DNA of 64,000 bases from Skeletonema tropicum (taxonomy: Eukaryota; Bacillariophyta; Thalassiosirophyceae; Thalassiosirales; Thalassiosiraceae), in assembly GCA_037178625.1 (NCBI GenBank), contig CM074147.1, positions 1,488,001 through 1,552,000 on the forward strand, given 5' to 3'. Shown piece after piece: positions 20,653 through 31,389 of this stretch; the first letter of the stretch is position 1; the number at the start of each line of letters is the position of its first letter. The position numbers and the translations under genes were made by a program. The notes beneath the pieces were generated by a model that was not told where the DNA came from, made no database searches, and saw nothing but the letters and a program-made list of their open reading frames with translations.

Positions 20653-23359
20653 ATGACTTTCAATGATTACGATTTTGACATGAACGCTCCTGATCCCGGA
20701 ATCGAGGTGGGGATTGGTGCTCTCCACAACAACAACTCTCTGACTTTGCAAGAAAAGAAAAACGTTGATGATGAAGAGAATGCCAACACCTACCGTGATG
20801 AAGCTGAAGATGAAACGCAGCACCGCTCCTCAAAGCAGAATGGCAACCTACTCAATAAGCGCAGCATCACCACTTCTGCTTTTATTGGGCTGTGTGTTGT
20901 TGGATTCAGCACTGCTGTGGGTAGGGTAATGAGCAAGAGCAGCAACATTGCCCGCACAAGCTCTACCGCTGTTGTAGCGCCTTCCGATCCCCCCTCGGCC
21001 AAGTCCTCCAAAGCGCCTAAAGCAAGCAAGACCCCGAAGTCAGCTAAGGCAAATAATACATCAACCTCTCCGAGTGTGTCCCTCGTCCCAAGTATGTTGA
21101 GAACTCCACCATCGGATCAACCATCAGATCAACCATCGGCATCGGATCAACCATCAGATCAACCATCGGATCAACCATCGGAACAGCCATCCACTCAGCC
21201 ATCAGGTCAGCCATCGGGTCAGCCATCATCTGTACCATCCACTCGCTCATCCAATGCTCCCAGTATTAGTACGTCGCCAAGTATCAGTACTAGTACTTCG
21301 CAATGTAAACTACCTAGTTCTTCACCTTCGCTGAGTACGTCCCTTGCACCAAGTATGTCGAGTGCTCCATCTCCATCTTCCACCAGCGCCAGAGAGAAAG
21401 ATATAAAGAATCTCCTGTTGTCCGCCAACATCTCCGAATCAGATGCACTCAATGATGAAAGCTCACCGCAAGGAAGAGCGCTTTTGTGGATTGCTTCTGG
21501 AGATTGTATCGACCCCCCTCTTCAGCCTGGCACTGATGATGCCCATATCATTCAGAGGTATATTTTGGCAGTCCTCTATTATGCTACAGATGGTGCTACT
21601 TGGGGTGATAATTGGGATGATGATATGTTTGGCTTTCCTGACGACGTCAGGTGGTTGAACTGCTCACATGAGTGTACTTGGGGAGCCATTACCTGGTATG
21701 GAGTTGCTTGCGATGCCAGTCAAGAGATTGTCAAAACCATGCACTTGGGTATGGTTTCAACAACAGGTCAACTCCCTCCTGAGCTGGCTTTGTTGACGGG
21801 CCTTGGTAAGTATTATGATATGGTATGGATAGAATGCTTGCACGGTCTATCTTTTCTCTGTCTTTTTGATAAAACACTTATCTTGTTCAATCACATCTCC
21901 ACTTCACTTTGTTCACTCTTACTCTTATCATGATTTAACAGACACATTCATGATGGATTTTGCTTGCCTAGGTAGCACCATTCCCACTGAGCTCGGTTTA
22001 ATGACAAACCTTAGTAAGTGTAATATTTTGATAGAGATAGAATGCTTACTCCGATGTCTCTGTGCTTTTGTGATGAAATATCTTAACGTCATTCAATCTC
22101 ATCTTGGTTTGACTTCATTGTTTGACTTCGATTTTGCAACCATTACATTCCTAATCATTCCACAGGGACTGTTTGGTTGCAAGGGAATCATCTTACTGGA
22201 AGTATTCCAACAGAGCTCGGCTCAATGACAAACCTTGGTAAGAATTGTTTACTTTTTGGCTCACAATGTACTTGCTGTGCTTGTCATGTGCTTTTGATGA
22301 AATGTCTTGTTGATATACCTCATCTTCATTTGACGTGATTGCTTCACTTTGTCTCCTCTCCCTAATAAAATAAGAGGATTTGAGATTATATGAAAACAAT
22401 CTTACTGGAACTATTCCAACCCAGCTAGGCCAATTGAAAAATCTGAGTAAGTGTCCGTGTTGTGTTTTGGCAGCCGAGATGAACTGTGTCTGTGCCTTGT
22501 TAATCTTAATCCTGATTCTATTGATATTCTTTCCACCTTCCCAATTATTCCAGAGAAGCTTGAATTGCATGACAATTCACTAACAGGAAGCATTCCCACA
22601 GAGCTGGGGTCAATGACAAGCCTTGGTAAGTATTATTGCTATGCTTTGGCAGGAATTATGCTTGCTGCTGCTTTCATCTTGTGCTTTGGATGAAGTGATA
22701 GTGTTCGTGTCTTGTTTAATCTCATCACTGTGCTGTTTCCACTCCCCTAATGATTGTAGAGTTTTTGAGGTTGCCTGGAAATGATCTTTCTGGAACTATT
22801 GCCACCGAGCTAGCCCAATTGGACAGCCTTGGTAAGTATTATGTCCTGGCAGATAGAAAGCATCTTTGCTGCTTTTGATTAAACATCTTGGTCCAGCTCA
22901 CTCTCAATTCATCCTGATCTTGACTTGATTGCTTCGCTTCGCTTTCACAAAATCCACCTCCACTATCCTAATTATTCCAGAGAGACTTGAGCTGTATGAC
23001 AATCTATTGACAGGAACAATTCCCACAGAACTGGCTTCAATGCCAAGTCTTGGTAAGTTTCGTCAGATTGAATCACAATTTCATTGTGTGCTGCTAATTC
23101 TGCTTCTGGAACTTAAAGCCATCTCGGCCAATCTCATCTGACCTCAACTTGCGACTTGATTGCTCGATGCTCACTGCGACTGCACTTTGCACTTCTCCAA
23201 TGCTGCTTTACAGAGCGTCTATGGTTGGGTATTAGAGATCATGATTTTTCTGGAACTATTCCTTGCGTACTTTGTTCCGAACTAGGCCTTAGAACACGGG
23301 GGACTGATCCTGAAATTTGTGCACTTAGCACTAGCTGTAACGCTGTATGTTGCAACTAA
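20653..23359 (+). CDS. Membrane-anchored LRR protein, one exon per repeat
   Basis: Eight exons: 20653-21805, then six of exactly 72 nt (21942-22013, 22166-22237, 22375-22446, 22554-22625, 22760-22831, 22981-23052), then 23214-23359; 576 residues. All introns are phase 1 and GT-AG. The N-terminal 75 residues are acidic and hydrophilic, followed by one hydrophobic segment (TSAFIGLCVVGFSTAVG). A Ser/Pro spacer with PSDQPS and PSGQPS repeats comes next. Then there is a domain with WGDNWDDD and CTWGAITWYGVAC, like the N-cap of plant-type LRR proteins, and about eight 24-residue repeats (LTGSIPTELGSMTNLG). It ends in Cys-rich CALSTSCNAVCCN. Predicted type II topology puts the repeats outside the cell or in the secretory lumen. 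Its likely role is recognition or adhesion; the ligand is unknown. Confidence 0.85.
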
Positions 23360-24965
23360 TGATCTGGGAGGAGAAAAACTATTCGAGAAGACGGAGAGAG
23401 TAGGATTTGTGGGAGTGGGTAGAAAGTAGAAGTAGATATGCAAGGTCAAGGACAAGTGTGAGGAGAGAGAGGAAAGGGTTAGGGTGGTGGTCTATGTTAT
23501 AATACATTAGTTCATTTGACGTAGTTAGGTGCAAGATTGAGATGAATATTGCAAAGTTTAGATATATTAATCTAGACTTGAATCGATTTTGGCCACCTTG
23601 TCATCGTTTGACCTTGCTTCCGTACTCGTAGAGACCCAATTCAAAAGTATTGTTGCATCCACCATCGGCTTCGGCTTCTGCAAGCTCTGAGTCCAAGTTT
23701 GTAATCTCTCTCTATGTGCAATCGCATCGAATTCATTCCTTGCACACACCCAATATTTTGTTCGTATACATATTCATTTTACCAAGACCTCTCTCCACCA
23801 CTCGAATCGGTCCATGTAACAACTCCAAATATCCCCCCCTCCGCCCCAAACTGCCTTGTCTATCTTCTAGAGTGCTCCAAAGTCACTCAATCATAGTCTT
23901 GCGTGCGGCATGCTCCAAGGACATTCTTGCACCACTTCAAAATACCTACATCATTTGGAAATATTCATCGCCTTTTGTCTTGACGCTTTATTCTCTCTCT
24001 CAAGTTGGACACCACATTCCATCGTAGGAGGTTGTCTCGTCGTATGATTTTGGATAGTTGCATTCTTTTCGACCGACGTGGTCGAGCGACGAGTGGAGTG
24101 CAATCTTGTCGCTCTTTCTCTGGATACTGCGACTATGATGCTTCGATTGGATCATCTGTGTCTATGTTATTGTCGCTGTCGTTCGTCTTTTTTCAAATTT
24201 ATTGTTGTAATGGATGGTGAATTTCATGTTAGAAGCAGTTCTCTGACAACAGGTGTGATTTTGTTGCGCCGCCTATCAAAAGCTGCAGTATTGTACTCTC
24301 CTTCTCCTCTTCACTTCTATCTGCATATTCTCGCTCTCCAACTTTGCCTTCACTTCGTGTTCATACGAATACGATAATTGGCTGTGCCACGAAATTCAGA
24401 GGGGTGTAGAATTGATTGGGGAGGACTTAGAACTAGGGTGGGAATTCTGTGACTCGTAGCATGTTACCATCGGCGGTCTAATACAGCATCACCAGATATT
24501 GTCGTTGACACTGCTAACGCTTCTCCGGATGAAGGATCTGGTAGGTGCCGTTGTGCTCTTGGGCTTGGTGAGAGAGGTTTGTTGCGTTGCGTCGGACTTT
24601 TTCAGCAGCGCTTCGTTCTGCACGGGCGGCCGCTTCAATGTCGGAAGATCAATAGAGATTAGCTGTAGCTACATAATGAAGCGAGAATGGGATTTCAAAC
24701 GCTCGTATGTGCGGTCGGCCGCAGGGGCAAGCACAACTGGCATGCTCTTTAGAGAGATAAGTATGATGGCCCCCCGCCCATGCTACTACACATCGAATGA
24801 TGTTCATGTGATAGAGCGAGCAAGTAGCTTTGTTTTTGGCGGGAACCATCACTTCAATCTTTCCCCATCGCATCATCTTCAACGTTTTTTCTGACACTTT
24901 AATCCTCCGCCGTTCAGTCCCATGTGCACCGACAGTTGGCAGTGGCAATAGAAGAAATCATCATC
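23360..24965. other. Spacer; direct segmental duplicate of the 13.9-14.7 kb region
   Basis: After the 3' end of the LRR gene I find no supported gene. Similarity to 13.86-14.62 kb runs from about 23.86 to 24.68 kb with many indels. A second block at 24.66-24.90 kb matches 27.54-27.76 kb. At 24833-24846 is TTTTTGGCGGGAAC, the family promoter core, about 120 bp before copy E. Short frames here have no coding signature. Confidence 0.55.
24833..24846 (+). promoter_or_regulatory. E2F-like promoter core of copy E
   Basis: TTTTTGGCGGGAAC followed by CATCACTTCAATCTTT. The same 30-bp block occurs at 27681 before the lumen-protein gene, and the core alone at 26386 before copy F. Confidence 0.5.
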
Positions 24966-25940
24966 ATGGCGGACCACGCAGATGACAACGACGATGGGAA
25001 TATTTTTGTGTACAGGGGTGGGCGAGCGCCTCAGCATGTCACTCACGTCATCATCGATAAATCCATAGATGAAATTGAGAGAAAGGCATTCTACAATTGC
25101 GAGAATTTGGTGACGGTGGAGACTCACAATGGGATCAGAAGAGTTGGAGAGAGTGCTTTCTTCCGATGCAAATCTTTGAGGCGGATTAATCTAAAATCTG
25201 TAGTTGAAATCTGTGAAACGGCATTTTGTGGATGTTCACAGGTGGTGAATGTGGAGTTTGGTGATGAGCTGGAAACAATTGGAGGATCTGCATTTTGCTA
25301 TTGCACCTCTCTGAAGCATCTCAAGCTCTCATCTTTCGTCAGCATCGGTTCCAACGCATTCATCAGTTGTAGTGCCCTAATTGATATTGAGTTGTCCGAG
25401 CGACTTGAAATAATTGATGTACGTGCATTCGATAGCTGTGAGCGGCTTCAACGCATTGTCATCCCACTCAAGAGAGATCTGTTTCCATTTGACTATCTAA
25501 ACGAGGTATACACCCAGTTTCGTTACTGTGAACAACTGGTAACAGTTGAACTTGTTGGGGGGATTCACAAAACTGTTGCCTCGTTACACATGGAGAGTTG
25601 GAGAACGGACATGATTTCAGAAATCTATCGAATCAATGTGTATCTCCCCACTTGTGATACTGATGAAAAGACTAATGTAATACGAGAATGGACGGAATCA
25701 GTTCTCGACAAAATGGTTCATTACAAAGCTGAGCACAACAGATATGTGAAGGAGGGAACAACTCTACTTGAATTGGCTCTATGGAAGGCCAAACTGGGTG
25801 AAAATGAAGAGCATGCCGCCATGGAGAGGAGGACAAAGAAAGTGAAGGTTGATGCTGAAAGCGCAAGGAGAGAGAGACGTATAACATGCGGTGCTGATAT
25901 GGTGATCAAGAATATACTTCCATACCTGCAACTGAACTGA
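24966..25940 (+). CDS. LRR_5 (BspA-like) protein, copy E
   Basis: Single exon, 324 residues, starting at MADHADDNDDGNIFVYRGG, the start shared by the family. Intact LRR_5 repeats run through ETIGGSAFCYCTSLKHLKL and FVSIGSNAFISCSALIDIEL. The conserved C-terminal region carries VELVGGIHKTVASLH, the basic segment TKKVKVDAESARRERR, and the tail MVIKNILPYLQLN. It has an insertion AAM before ERRTKK, shared with F, placing E and F as closest relatives together with G (AVM). Confidence 0.85.
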   Translation: MADHADDNDDGNIFVYRGGRAPQHVTHVIIDKSIDEIERKAFYNCENLVTVETHNGIRRVGESAFFRCKSLRRINLKSVVEICETAFCGCSQVVNVEFGDELETIGGSAFCYCTSLKHLKLSSFVSIGSNAFISCSALIDIELSERLEIIDVRAFDSCERLQRIVIPLKRDLFPFDYLNEVYTQFRYCEQLVTVELVGGIHKTVASLHMESWRTDMISEIYRINVYLPTCDTDEKTNVIREWTESVLDKMVHYKAEHNRYVKEGTTLLELALWKAKLGENEEHAAMERRTKKVKVDAESARRERRITCGADMVIKNILPYLQLN

Positions 25941-26385
25941 TCTCGTGTACAATGTTGTCTGAGGAGATCATCAAAACATTAGAGGGGGGGGGGGCGACAG
26001 CGATTTCGAATGGCCAATCCTCCACCTCAACTGCAGTCAAATCTACAAGCTCAAATGCAGTCCCATTTCAAAACAGATATGAGGAGAATGAAAGAGAAAG
26101 TTGACTCAATTCAAGTAAGGGCTGCCGCGATGGAGTCAAACTAATACAAGAGCAGAATAAAGTAGTGTACCTTTAGGTATGATGCTTTAGGTCCCTTTTT
26201 GAGCAAGTGTTTGTTGTAATTGCTTTTGATGCAGCTGCTGCTTTATTTAACTCCCTGACTAACTACTGTATTACATTAGGATACTGCAGCCAAGTGAGGG
26301 CCCACCAGACGTACTTTAAAATTTCTGTTACGGTCAATCATCTCTTTGCAAGCTCGAGAATCGAGAAGATGATAGAGGTAAAATT

Positions 26386-26399
26386 TTTTTGGCGGGAAG
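26386..26399 (+). promoter_or_regulatory. E2F-like promoter core of copy F
   Basis: TTTTTGGCGGGAAG lies about 70 bp before the ATG of copy F, the shortest spacing in the family. Confidence 0.45.
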
Positions 26400-26468
26400 A
26401 ACCATCAATCTTTCCTCCTCGAATCTATTTCGACATCTTTCGACATACTCTTCTTACTTAGTATCATC

Positions 26469-27452
26469 ATGGCGGACCACGCAGACGACGATAATGATGG
26501 GGATATTTTTGTGTACAGGGGAGGGCGAGCTCCTCAGCATGTCACTCACGTCCGCATCGATAAATCCGTCGATGAGATTGAGGAAGATGCATTTAGAGAT
26601 TGCAAGAGGCTGTTGAAGGTGGAAACTCACGATGGGATCAGAAAAGTAGGGACGAGGGCATTCGTCATGTGCAAGCTGTTGAGGCGGATTAATCTCAAAT
26701 CTGCTGTTGAAATCTGTGATTTGGCATTTTGTGGATGTTCAAAGTTGGTGACTGTGGAGTTTGGTGATGAGCTGGAAACAATTGGAGGATCTGCATTTGC
26801 CTATTGCAAAGCTCTGAAATATCTCAAGCTCTCATCTTTCGTCAGCATCGGTTACAATGCATTTATCAGTTGTAGTGCCCTAATTGATATTGAGTTGTCC
26901 GAGCGACTTGAAACAATCTGTGAAAGTGCATTCTCTGGCTGTGAGCGGCTTCGACGCATTGCCATCCCACTGAAGAGAGATCTGTTTCCATTTGACTATC
27001 TAAACGAGGAATACACCCAATACACCCAGTTTCGACGATGTGAACAACTAGTCACAATTGACCTTGTAGGGGGGATTCACAAAACTGTTGCCTCGTTGCA
27101 CATGGAGAGTTGGAGGACTGATATGATTGCAGAAATCAATTATATCAATCAGGTTCTCCCCAGCACACCTGCCAATGAGAAGACTAATGTAATACGACAA
27201 TGGATGGAATCAGCCCTCGACAAAATGGATCATTACAAAGCGGAACATTACAGATGTGTCAAGGAGGGAACAACTCTACTTGAATTGGCTCTGTGGAAGG
27301 CCAAACTTGGAGAAAATGAAGAGCATGCCGCCATGGAGAGGAGGACAAAGAAAGTGAAGGTTGATGCTGAAAGTGCTAGGAAAGAGAAACGTATCAAATG
27401 TGGTGCTGAAATAGTGATCAAGAATGTACTTCCGTTTCTGCGATTGGAATGA
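26469..27452 (+). CDS. LRR_5 (BspA-like) protein, copy F
   Basis: Single exon, 327 residues, start MADHADDDNDGDIFVYRGG. Intact repeats run from about residue 35 to 185. It carries a small in-frame duplication, YTQYTQF, where other copies have one YTQF. The C-terminal region (DLVGGIHKTVASLH, IRQWMESALDKMDHY) and tail IVIKNVLPFLRLE are intact. It lies 528 bp after copy E in the same direction, so E and F are a tandem pair. Confidence 0.85.
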   Translation: MADHADDDNDGDIFVYRGGRAPQHVTHVRIDKSVDEIEEDAFRDCKRLLKVETHDGIRKVGTRAFVMCKLLRRINLKSAVEICDLAFCGCSKLVTVEFGDELETIGGSAFAYCKALKYLKLSSFVSIGYNAFISCSALIDIELSERLETICESAFSGCERLRRIAIPLKRDLFPFDYLNEEYTQYTQFRRCEQLVTIDLVGGIHKTVASLHMESWRTDMIAEINYINQVLPSTPANEKTNVIRQWMESALDKMDHYKAEHYRCVKEGTTLLELALWKAKLGENEEHAAMERRTKKVKVDAESARKEKRIKCGAEIVIKNVLPFLRLE

Positions 27453-27680
27453 TGAATGTGTTATTTGAGTAGGTCCTGAAGATTGACTTAAAAGTATTCA
27501 GATGAAACCTTAAGATGATTCATATTTTACTACATATTCGAGCAGTAGCTATAATGAAGCTAGAAAGGGATCAAAGCTCTCAGCTGTACGGTTAGCCGCA
27601 GCAGGGCAAGCACAACTTGCTTTATGTAGCATTCCATGGCATAGTCAAGATCGAAGATTCTGTATTCTGTCAAGCTATTA

Positions 27681-27694
27681 TTTTTGGCGGGAAC
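27681..27694 (+). promoter_or_regulatory. LRR-type E2F-like core before the lumen-protein gene
   Basis: TTTTTGGCGGGAAC and the downstream CGTCACTTCAATCTTTTC match the block before LRR copy E, but the next gene, 140 bp on, is the unrelated plastid protein at 27835. Confidence 0.5.
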
Positions 27695-27834
27695 CGTCAC
27701 TTCAATCTTTTCATCGTCATCTTCAACGAGTTAGTTGTTAGCTGACACTTTTATCTTCCAGCCGGCGCCGCTACGGCTGCGATATTCGCTGCTATATATT
27801 ATCTGCTACTATATAAGCTATCGCACAACAAAAG

Positions 27835-28455
27835 ATGCCTCGACCATCCATCGCTACAATCGCTGTGCTCTGCTGCCACTTGATCAGCTGCAGCAATGCA
27901 TTCATCGCTCCAAAATCACCCGTCACAGCACCCATCTCCAAATCTACATCATCATCATCAACACCACTTCACGCCACAAGACGCAACTTTCTCCATCAAT
28001 CACTAACCACACTCACAACCACTACCGCCGCCTCCATAATCTTAACTTTGCCACAACCATCACTCGCCAAAGAAACCATTGAAATCACCCCCACCCTCGT
28101 TTCCGAAACCTTCACCGCCATCCGCAACGAACTAACCTCCCCCACCGGTGTAATCTCCACCCTCACCCAACTAATCGACAACGGCTCCTTCGAAGAAATC
28201 CTCCAATACACCAAAGAATCCGATGCATACTTCCGCAAGGCAAAATTAGGCAAGGCACGGAAATTATTAACCGATAAGGATGTCAAGAGTGAGGCCGTGT
28301 TGATGAGTAATGCCGTGACGTTTGATTTGATTGGGATTAATCGGGCGAGTCGACCGGGGAAGGAAAGTAGGGAGGATCAGTTGAGGTATTTGGAGGAGTT
28401 GAAGAGGGATGTGGAGAAGTTTCTGGAGTTGGAGAAGACTATTGTGTTTGAATAG
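27835..28455 (+). CDS. Thylakoid-lumen protein with tripartite targeting leader
   Basis: Single exon, 206 residues. Residues 1-22 form a signal peptide ending in the plastid motif SNAF|IAPKS. A Ser/Thr-rich transit part follows, then twin arginine RR at 49-50, a hydrophobic stretch, and a lumenal cleavage-like site PSLA|KE near 78. The mature part (about 128 residues) is mostly helical: FTAIRNELTSPTGVISTLTQ, YTKESDAYFRKAKLGKARKL and RYLEELKRDVEKFLELEK. This shape resembles PsbQ-like or other small helical lumen proteins, but I cannot assign a named family. The location is inferred from the leader. It sits inside the LRR array, convergent with copy G, and has an LRR-type promoter block upstream. 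Codon choice at its 5' part is richer in C-ending codons than in neighbours. Confidence 0.75.
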   Translation: MPRPSIATIAVLCCHLISCSNAFIAPKSPVTAPISKSTSSSSTPLHATRRNFLHQSLTTLTTTTAASIILTLPQPSLAKETIEITPTLVSETFTAIRNELTSPTGVISTLTQLIDNGSFEEILQYTKESDAYFRKAKLGKARKLLTDKDVKSEAVLMSNAVTFDLIGINRASRPGKESREDQLRYLEELKRDVEKFLELEKTIVFE

Positions 28456-28720
28456 ATAAAAATACATGATGATGATAATAATATGATGAGTGTGTTTGTT
28501 GAGGTTGTTGGAGGGGGAAGGATTAATTATTATTGACATCTTCAGAACCATATACAGCAGCAGCAAATAGCAGTATGAAATTCAACAAGCATACTGTCAA
28601 ATGAGGGATATTGAGCGCCCATCAATTATCATGTTATATAAACGCTAGTTTTTGCCAAGTTTTGAATGAATTCATTTTTGAACGCATTGCAGTGGCAATC
28701 CTCCCCCAAGTTGTGAGCGC

Positions 28721-29698
28721 TTATTCCATTTGTAGAAACGGAAGTACATTCTTGATCACCATATCAGCGCCACATGTGATACGTCTCTCCTTCCTTGCAC
28801 TTTCAGCACCAACCTTGACTTTCTTTGTCCTCCTCTCCATCACAGCATGCTCTTCATTTTCGCCTAGTTTGGCCTTCCACAGAGCTAGTTCCAGTAGAGT
28901 TATTCCCTCTTCCAAATATCTGTAATGTTCAGCTTTGTAATGGTCCATTTTGTCGAGGGTTGATTCCATCCATTGTCGTATTACATTAGCCTTATCTTCG
29001 GCAGGTATAATGGGGAGAACATCATTGATTCGATTGATTTCTTCATGCATATCAGCTCTCCAACGTTCCATGTGTAACGAGGCAACAGTCTTGTGGATCC
29101 CCCCAACAAGATCAACCGTTACCAGTTGCTCACAGTACCGAAACTGGGTGTATCCCTCATTTTCAACGTCAAATTCAAGCAGATCTCTCTTCAGTGGGAT
29201 GGCAATGCGTTGAAGGCGATCGCAGAAATAGAATGCACTTTCACAGATTGTTTCAAGTTGCTTAGGGAACTCAATATCTATCAGTCGGCAGCAATTCATA
29301 AATGCATATGCTCCAATGGTGACGACAGATGAGATCTTGATATGCTCTAGAGAGGTGCAATAGGCAAATGCGCCTGCATTTATTAATTCAAGCTCGTCAC
29401 CAAACTCCACATTCACCAACTTTGAACATCCACAAAATGCCGAAGTACCGATCTCAACAGCCGATTTGAGATTTATGCGCCTCAAAGATTTGCATCGGTA
29501 GAAAGCCCTCGTCCCAACTCTTCGGATACCATCGTGAGTCTCCACCTGCAACAGCCTCTTGCAATCTCTAAATGCATCTACCTCAATCTCATCGACTGAT
29601 TTATCGATGAGGACGTGAGTGACATGCTGAGGAGCTCGACCTCCCCTGTACACAAAAACATCCCCATCACCGACGTTATCCTGTGCGTGGTCCGCCAT
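28721..29698 (-). CDS. LRR_5 (BspA-like) protein, copy G
   Basis: Single exon on the minus strand, 325 residues, start MADHAQDNVGDGDVFVYRGG at 29698. All repeats and the C-terminal region are intact; the tail is MVIKNVLPFLQME. It follows copy H head to tail on the same strand, with about 410 bp between them holding H's 3' flank and G's promoter block at 29793-29832. Confidence 0.85.
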   Translation of the reverse strand: MADHAQDNVGDGDVFVYRGGRAPQHVTHVLIDKSVDEIEVDAFRDCKRLLQVETHDGIRRVGTRAFYRCKSLRRINLKSAVEIGTSAFCGCSKLVNVEFGDELELINAGAFAYCTSLEHIKISSVVTIGAYAFMNCCRLIDIEFPKQLETICESAFYFCDRLQRIAIPLKRDLLEFDVENEGYTQFRYCEQLVTVDLVGGIHKTVASLHMERWRADMHEEINRINDVLPIIPAEDKANVIRQWMESTLDKMDHYKAEHYRYLEEGITLLELALWKAKLGENEEHAVMERRTKKVKVGAESARKERRITCGADMVIKNVLPFLQME

Positions 29699-29792
29699 AG
29701 TGGTTTATTTGCCCTGCCAACCAACTGTGCCGGCCAGGGCACATCAACCTCGCCTCTCGAAATAACAAAAAATATGATTCGTTCGAAATGAA

Positions 29793-29832
29793 CAGAGGAA
29801 TCGGTACTAATTTTGGCGGAAAGGATCTTCCC
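29793..29832 (-). promoter_or_regulatory. Family promoter block with E2F-like core (copy G)
   Basis: Read on the plus strand it is AGAGGAATCGGTACTAATTT then TGGCGGAAAGGATCTTCC, the reverse complement of the blocks before B and D. A weaker version with TTTGGCGCG lies at 31274-31310 before copy H. Confidence 0.5.
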
Positions 29833-30107
29833 CTACTAACTAACTCTCCCTCTCCACCCTCAAGTAACAAGATGTAACATCAACTCTCTGGAATCTGGAG
29901 GAAGGGGGAGGATTCATTATTACTGATAAGTAGAGAACCAGGTGCAACACTATTTTATTCTGCTCTTTTATGGAAAGAGTGTGATGTTCTCGACAAAGTC
30001 GTCTCACATTTGTTCTGAAATGGGATTGCAGTTGAGTTTGTGGATTGGCCAATCAACCACGTGTGTAGAACGTTTTGATGATCTCCTCAATCAGATCGTG
30101 TATGAGA

Positions 30108-31112
30108 TCATTCCAATTGTAGAAAAGGAAGTACATTCTTGATCACCATATCAGCGCCACATGTGATACGTCTCTCCCTTCTTACGCTTTCGGCATCAAC
30201 CTTGACTTTCTTTGTCCTCCTCTCCACAGCATGCTCTTCATTTTCTCCCAGTTTGGCCTTCCACAGAGCAAGTTCAAGTAGAGCTATTCCCTCCTTCACA
30301 TATCTGCAATGTTCCGCTTTGTAATGATCCATTTTGTTGATGACGAATTCCATCCATTGTCGTATTACATTAGCCTTATCTTCGGCAGGTATAATGGGGA
30401 GATAAAGCCTATTGATTCGATTGATTTCTGCAATCATACCAGCTCTCCAACTCTCCATGTGTAACGAGGCAACAGTTTTGTGGACCCCTCCTACAAGATC
30501 AACTGTTACTAGTTGCCCACATCGATAAAACTGGGTGCATTCCTCGTCTGGAACGACAAATTCAAGCAGATCTCTCTTCAGTGGGACGGCAATGCGTTGA
30601 AGGCGCGCACAGCTATCGAATGCACCTGGTTCAATTGTTTCAAGTCGCTCCGACAGCTCAATATCAACCAGTCGGTAGCATTTCCAAAATGCATGTGGTC
30701 CGATGTAGGTGACAGATGAGAGCATGATATGCTCTAGAGATTTGCAAGAGGAAAATGCAGATCCTTCAATTGTTTCCAGATTGTCTCCAACCTCTACATC
30801 CGTCAGATTTTTACAACCTTCAAATGCCGCATAATCAATTTCAACAGCAGATTTGAGATTTATCCGCCTCAACAGCTTGCAATTGTGGAATGCATACTTC
30901 CCAACTCTTCTGATCCCATCGTGAGTTTCTACCTTCACCAAACGGTCACAATCCATGAACGCTTGGTCATCAATTTCATCGACGGATTTATCGATGCGAA
31001 CGTGAGTGACATGCTGAGGCGCTCGCCCTGTTCGGAAATACGTGCCAGACGCGCCTCCCCTGTAGACAAAAATATTCCCGTCACCGCCGTTATCATCTGC
31101 GTGGTCCGCCAT
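30108..31112 (-). CDS. LRR_5 (BspA-like) protein, copy H
   Basis: Single exon on the minus strand, 334 residues, start MADHADDNGGDGNIFVYRGG at 31112. An extra eight or so residues (ASGTYFRT) are inserted after YRGG relative to all other copies, in frame. Repeats, DLVGGVHKTVASLH and the tail MVIKNVLPFLQLE are intact. The 3' flank (29.88-30.10 kb) shares with copies A, C and D the block that reads GCAGAATAAAATAGTGTTGC in their orientation. The upstream flank is the inverted duplicate of that before copy C. Confidence 0.85.
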   Translation of the reverse strand: MADHADDNGGDGNIFVYRGGASGTYFRTGRAPQHVTHVRIDKSVDEIDDQAFMDCDRLVKVETHDGIRRVGKYAFHNCKLLRRINLKSAVEIDYAAFEGCKNLTDVEVGDNLETIEGSAFSSCKSLEHIMLSSVTYIGPHAFWKCYRLVDIELSERLETIEPGAFDSCARLQRIAVPLKRDLLEFVVPDEECTQFYRCGQLVTVDLVGGVHKTVASLHMESWRAGMIAEINRINRLYLPIIPAEDKANVIRQWMEFVINKMDHYKAEHCRYVKEGIALLELALWKAKLGENEEHAVERRTKKVKVDAESVRRERRITCGADMVIKNVLPFLQLE

Positions 31113-31389
31113 GGTGATTTCTATTGCCACTGCCAACTACTTAACCACGGGACTTCACTGTCGGTGCACATGGCATGGTTTCGGTTTGCGGTGTTGCGTT
31201 GCTCGAAAAAAAAATGACAAGACTCAAGACTCCCTTTTCTTTTTTCAAGGAAGAATGACAGAATGAAAATGTACAGAGGAATCAGTACTAAATTTGGCGC
31301 GAAGATAAACATACTTCTTCTTCGCGCCACGCCCACGCCCCTCGCCCCTACCAACCAGCCTCCCTCATCAGCAATTTCCGCACAGTATG

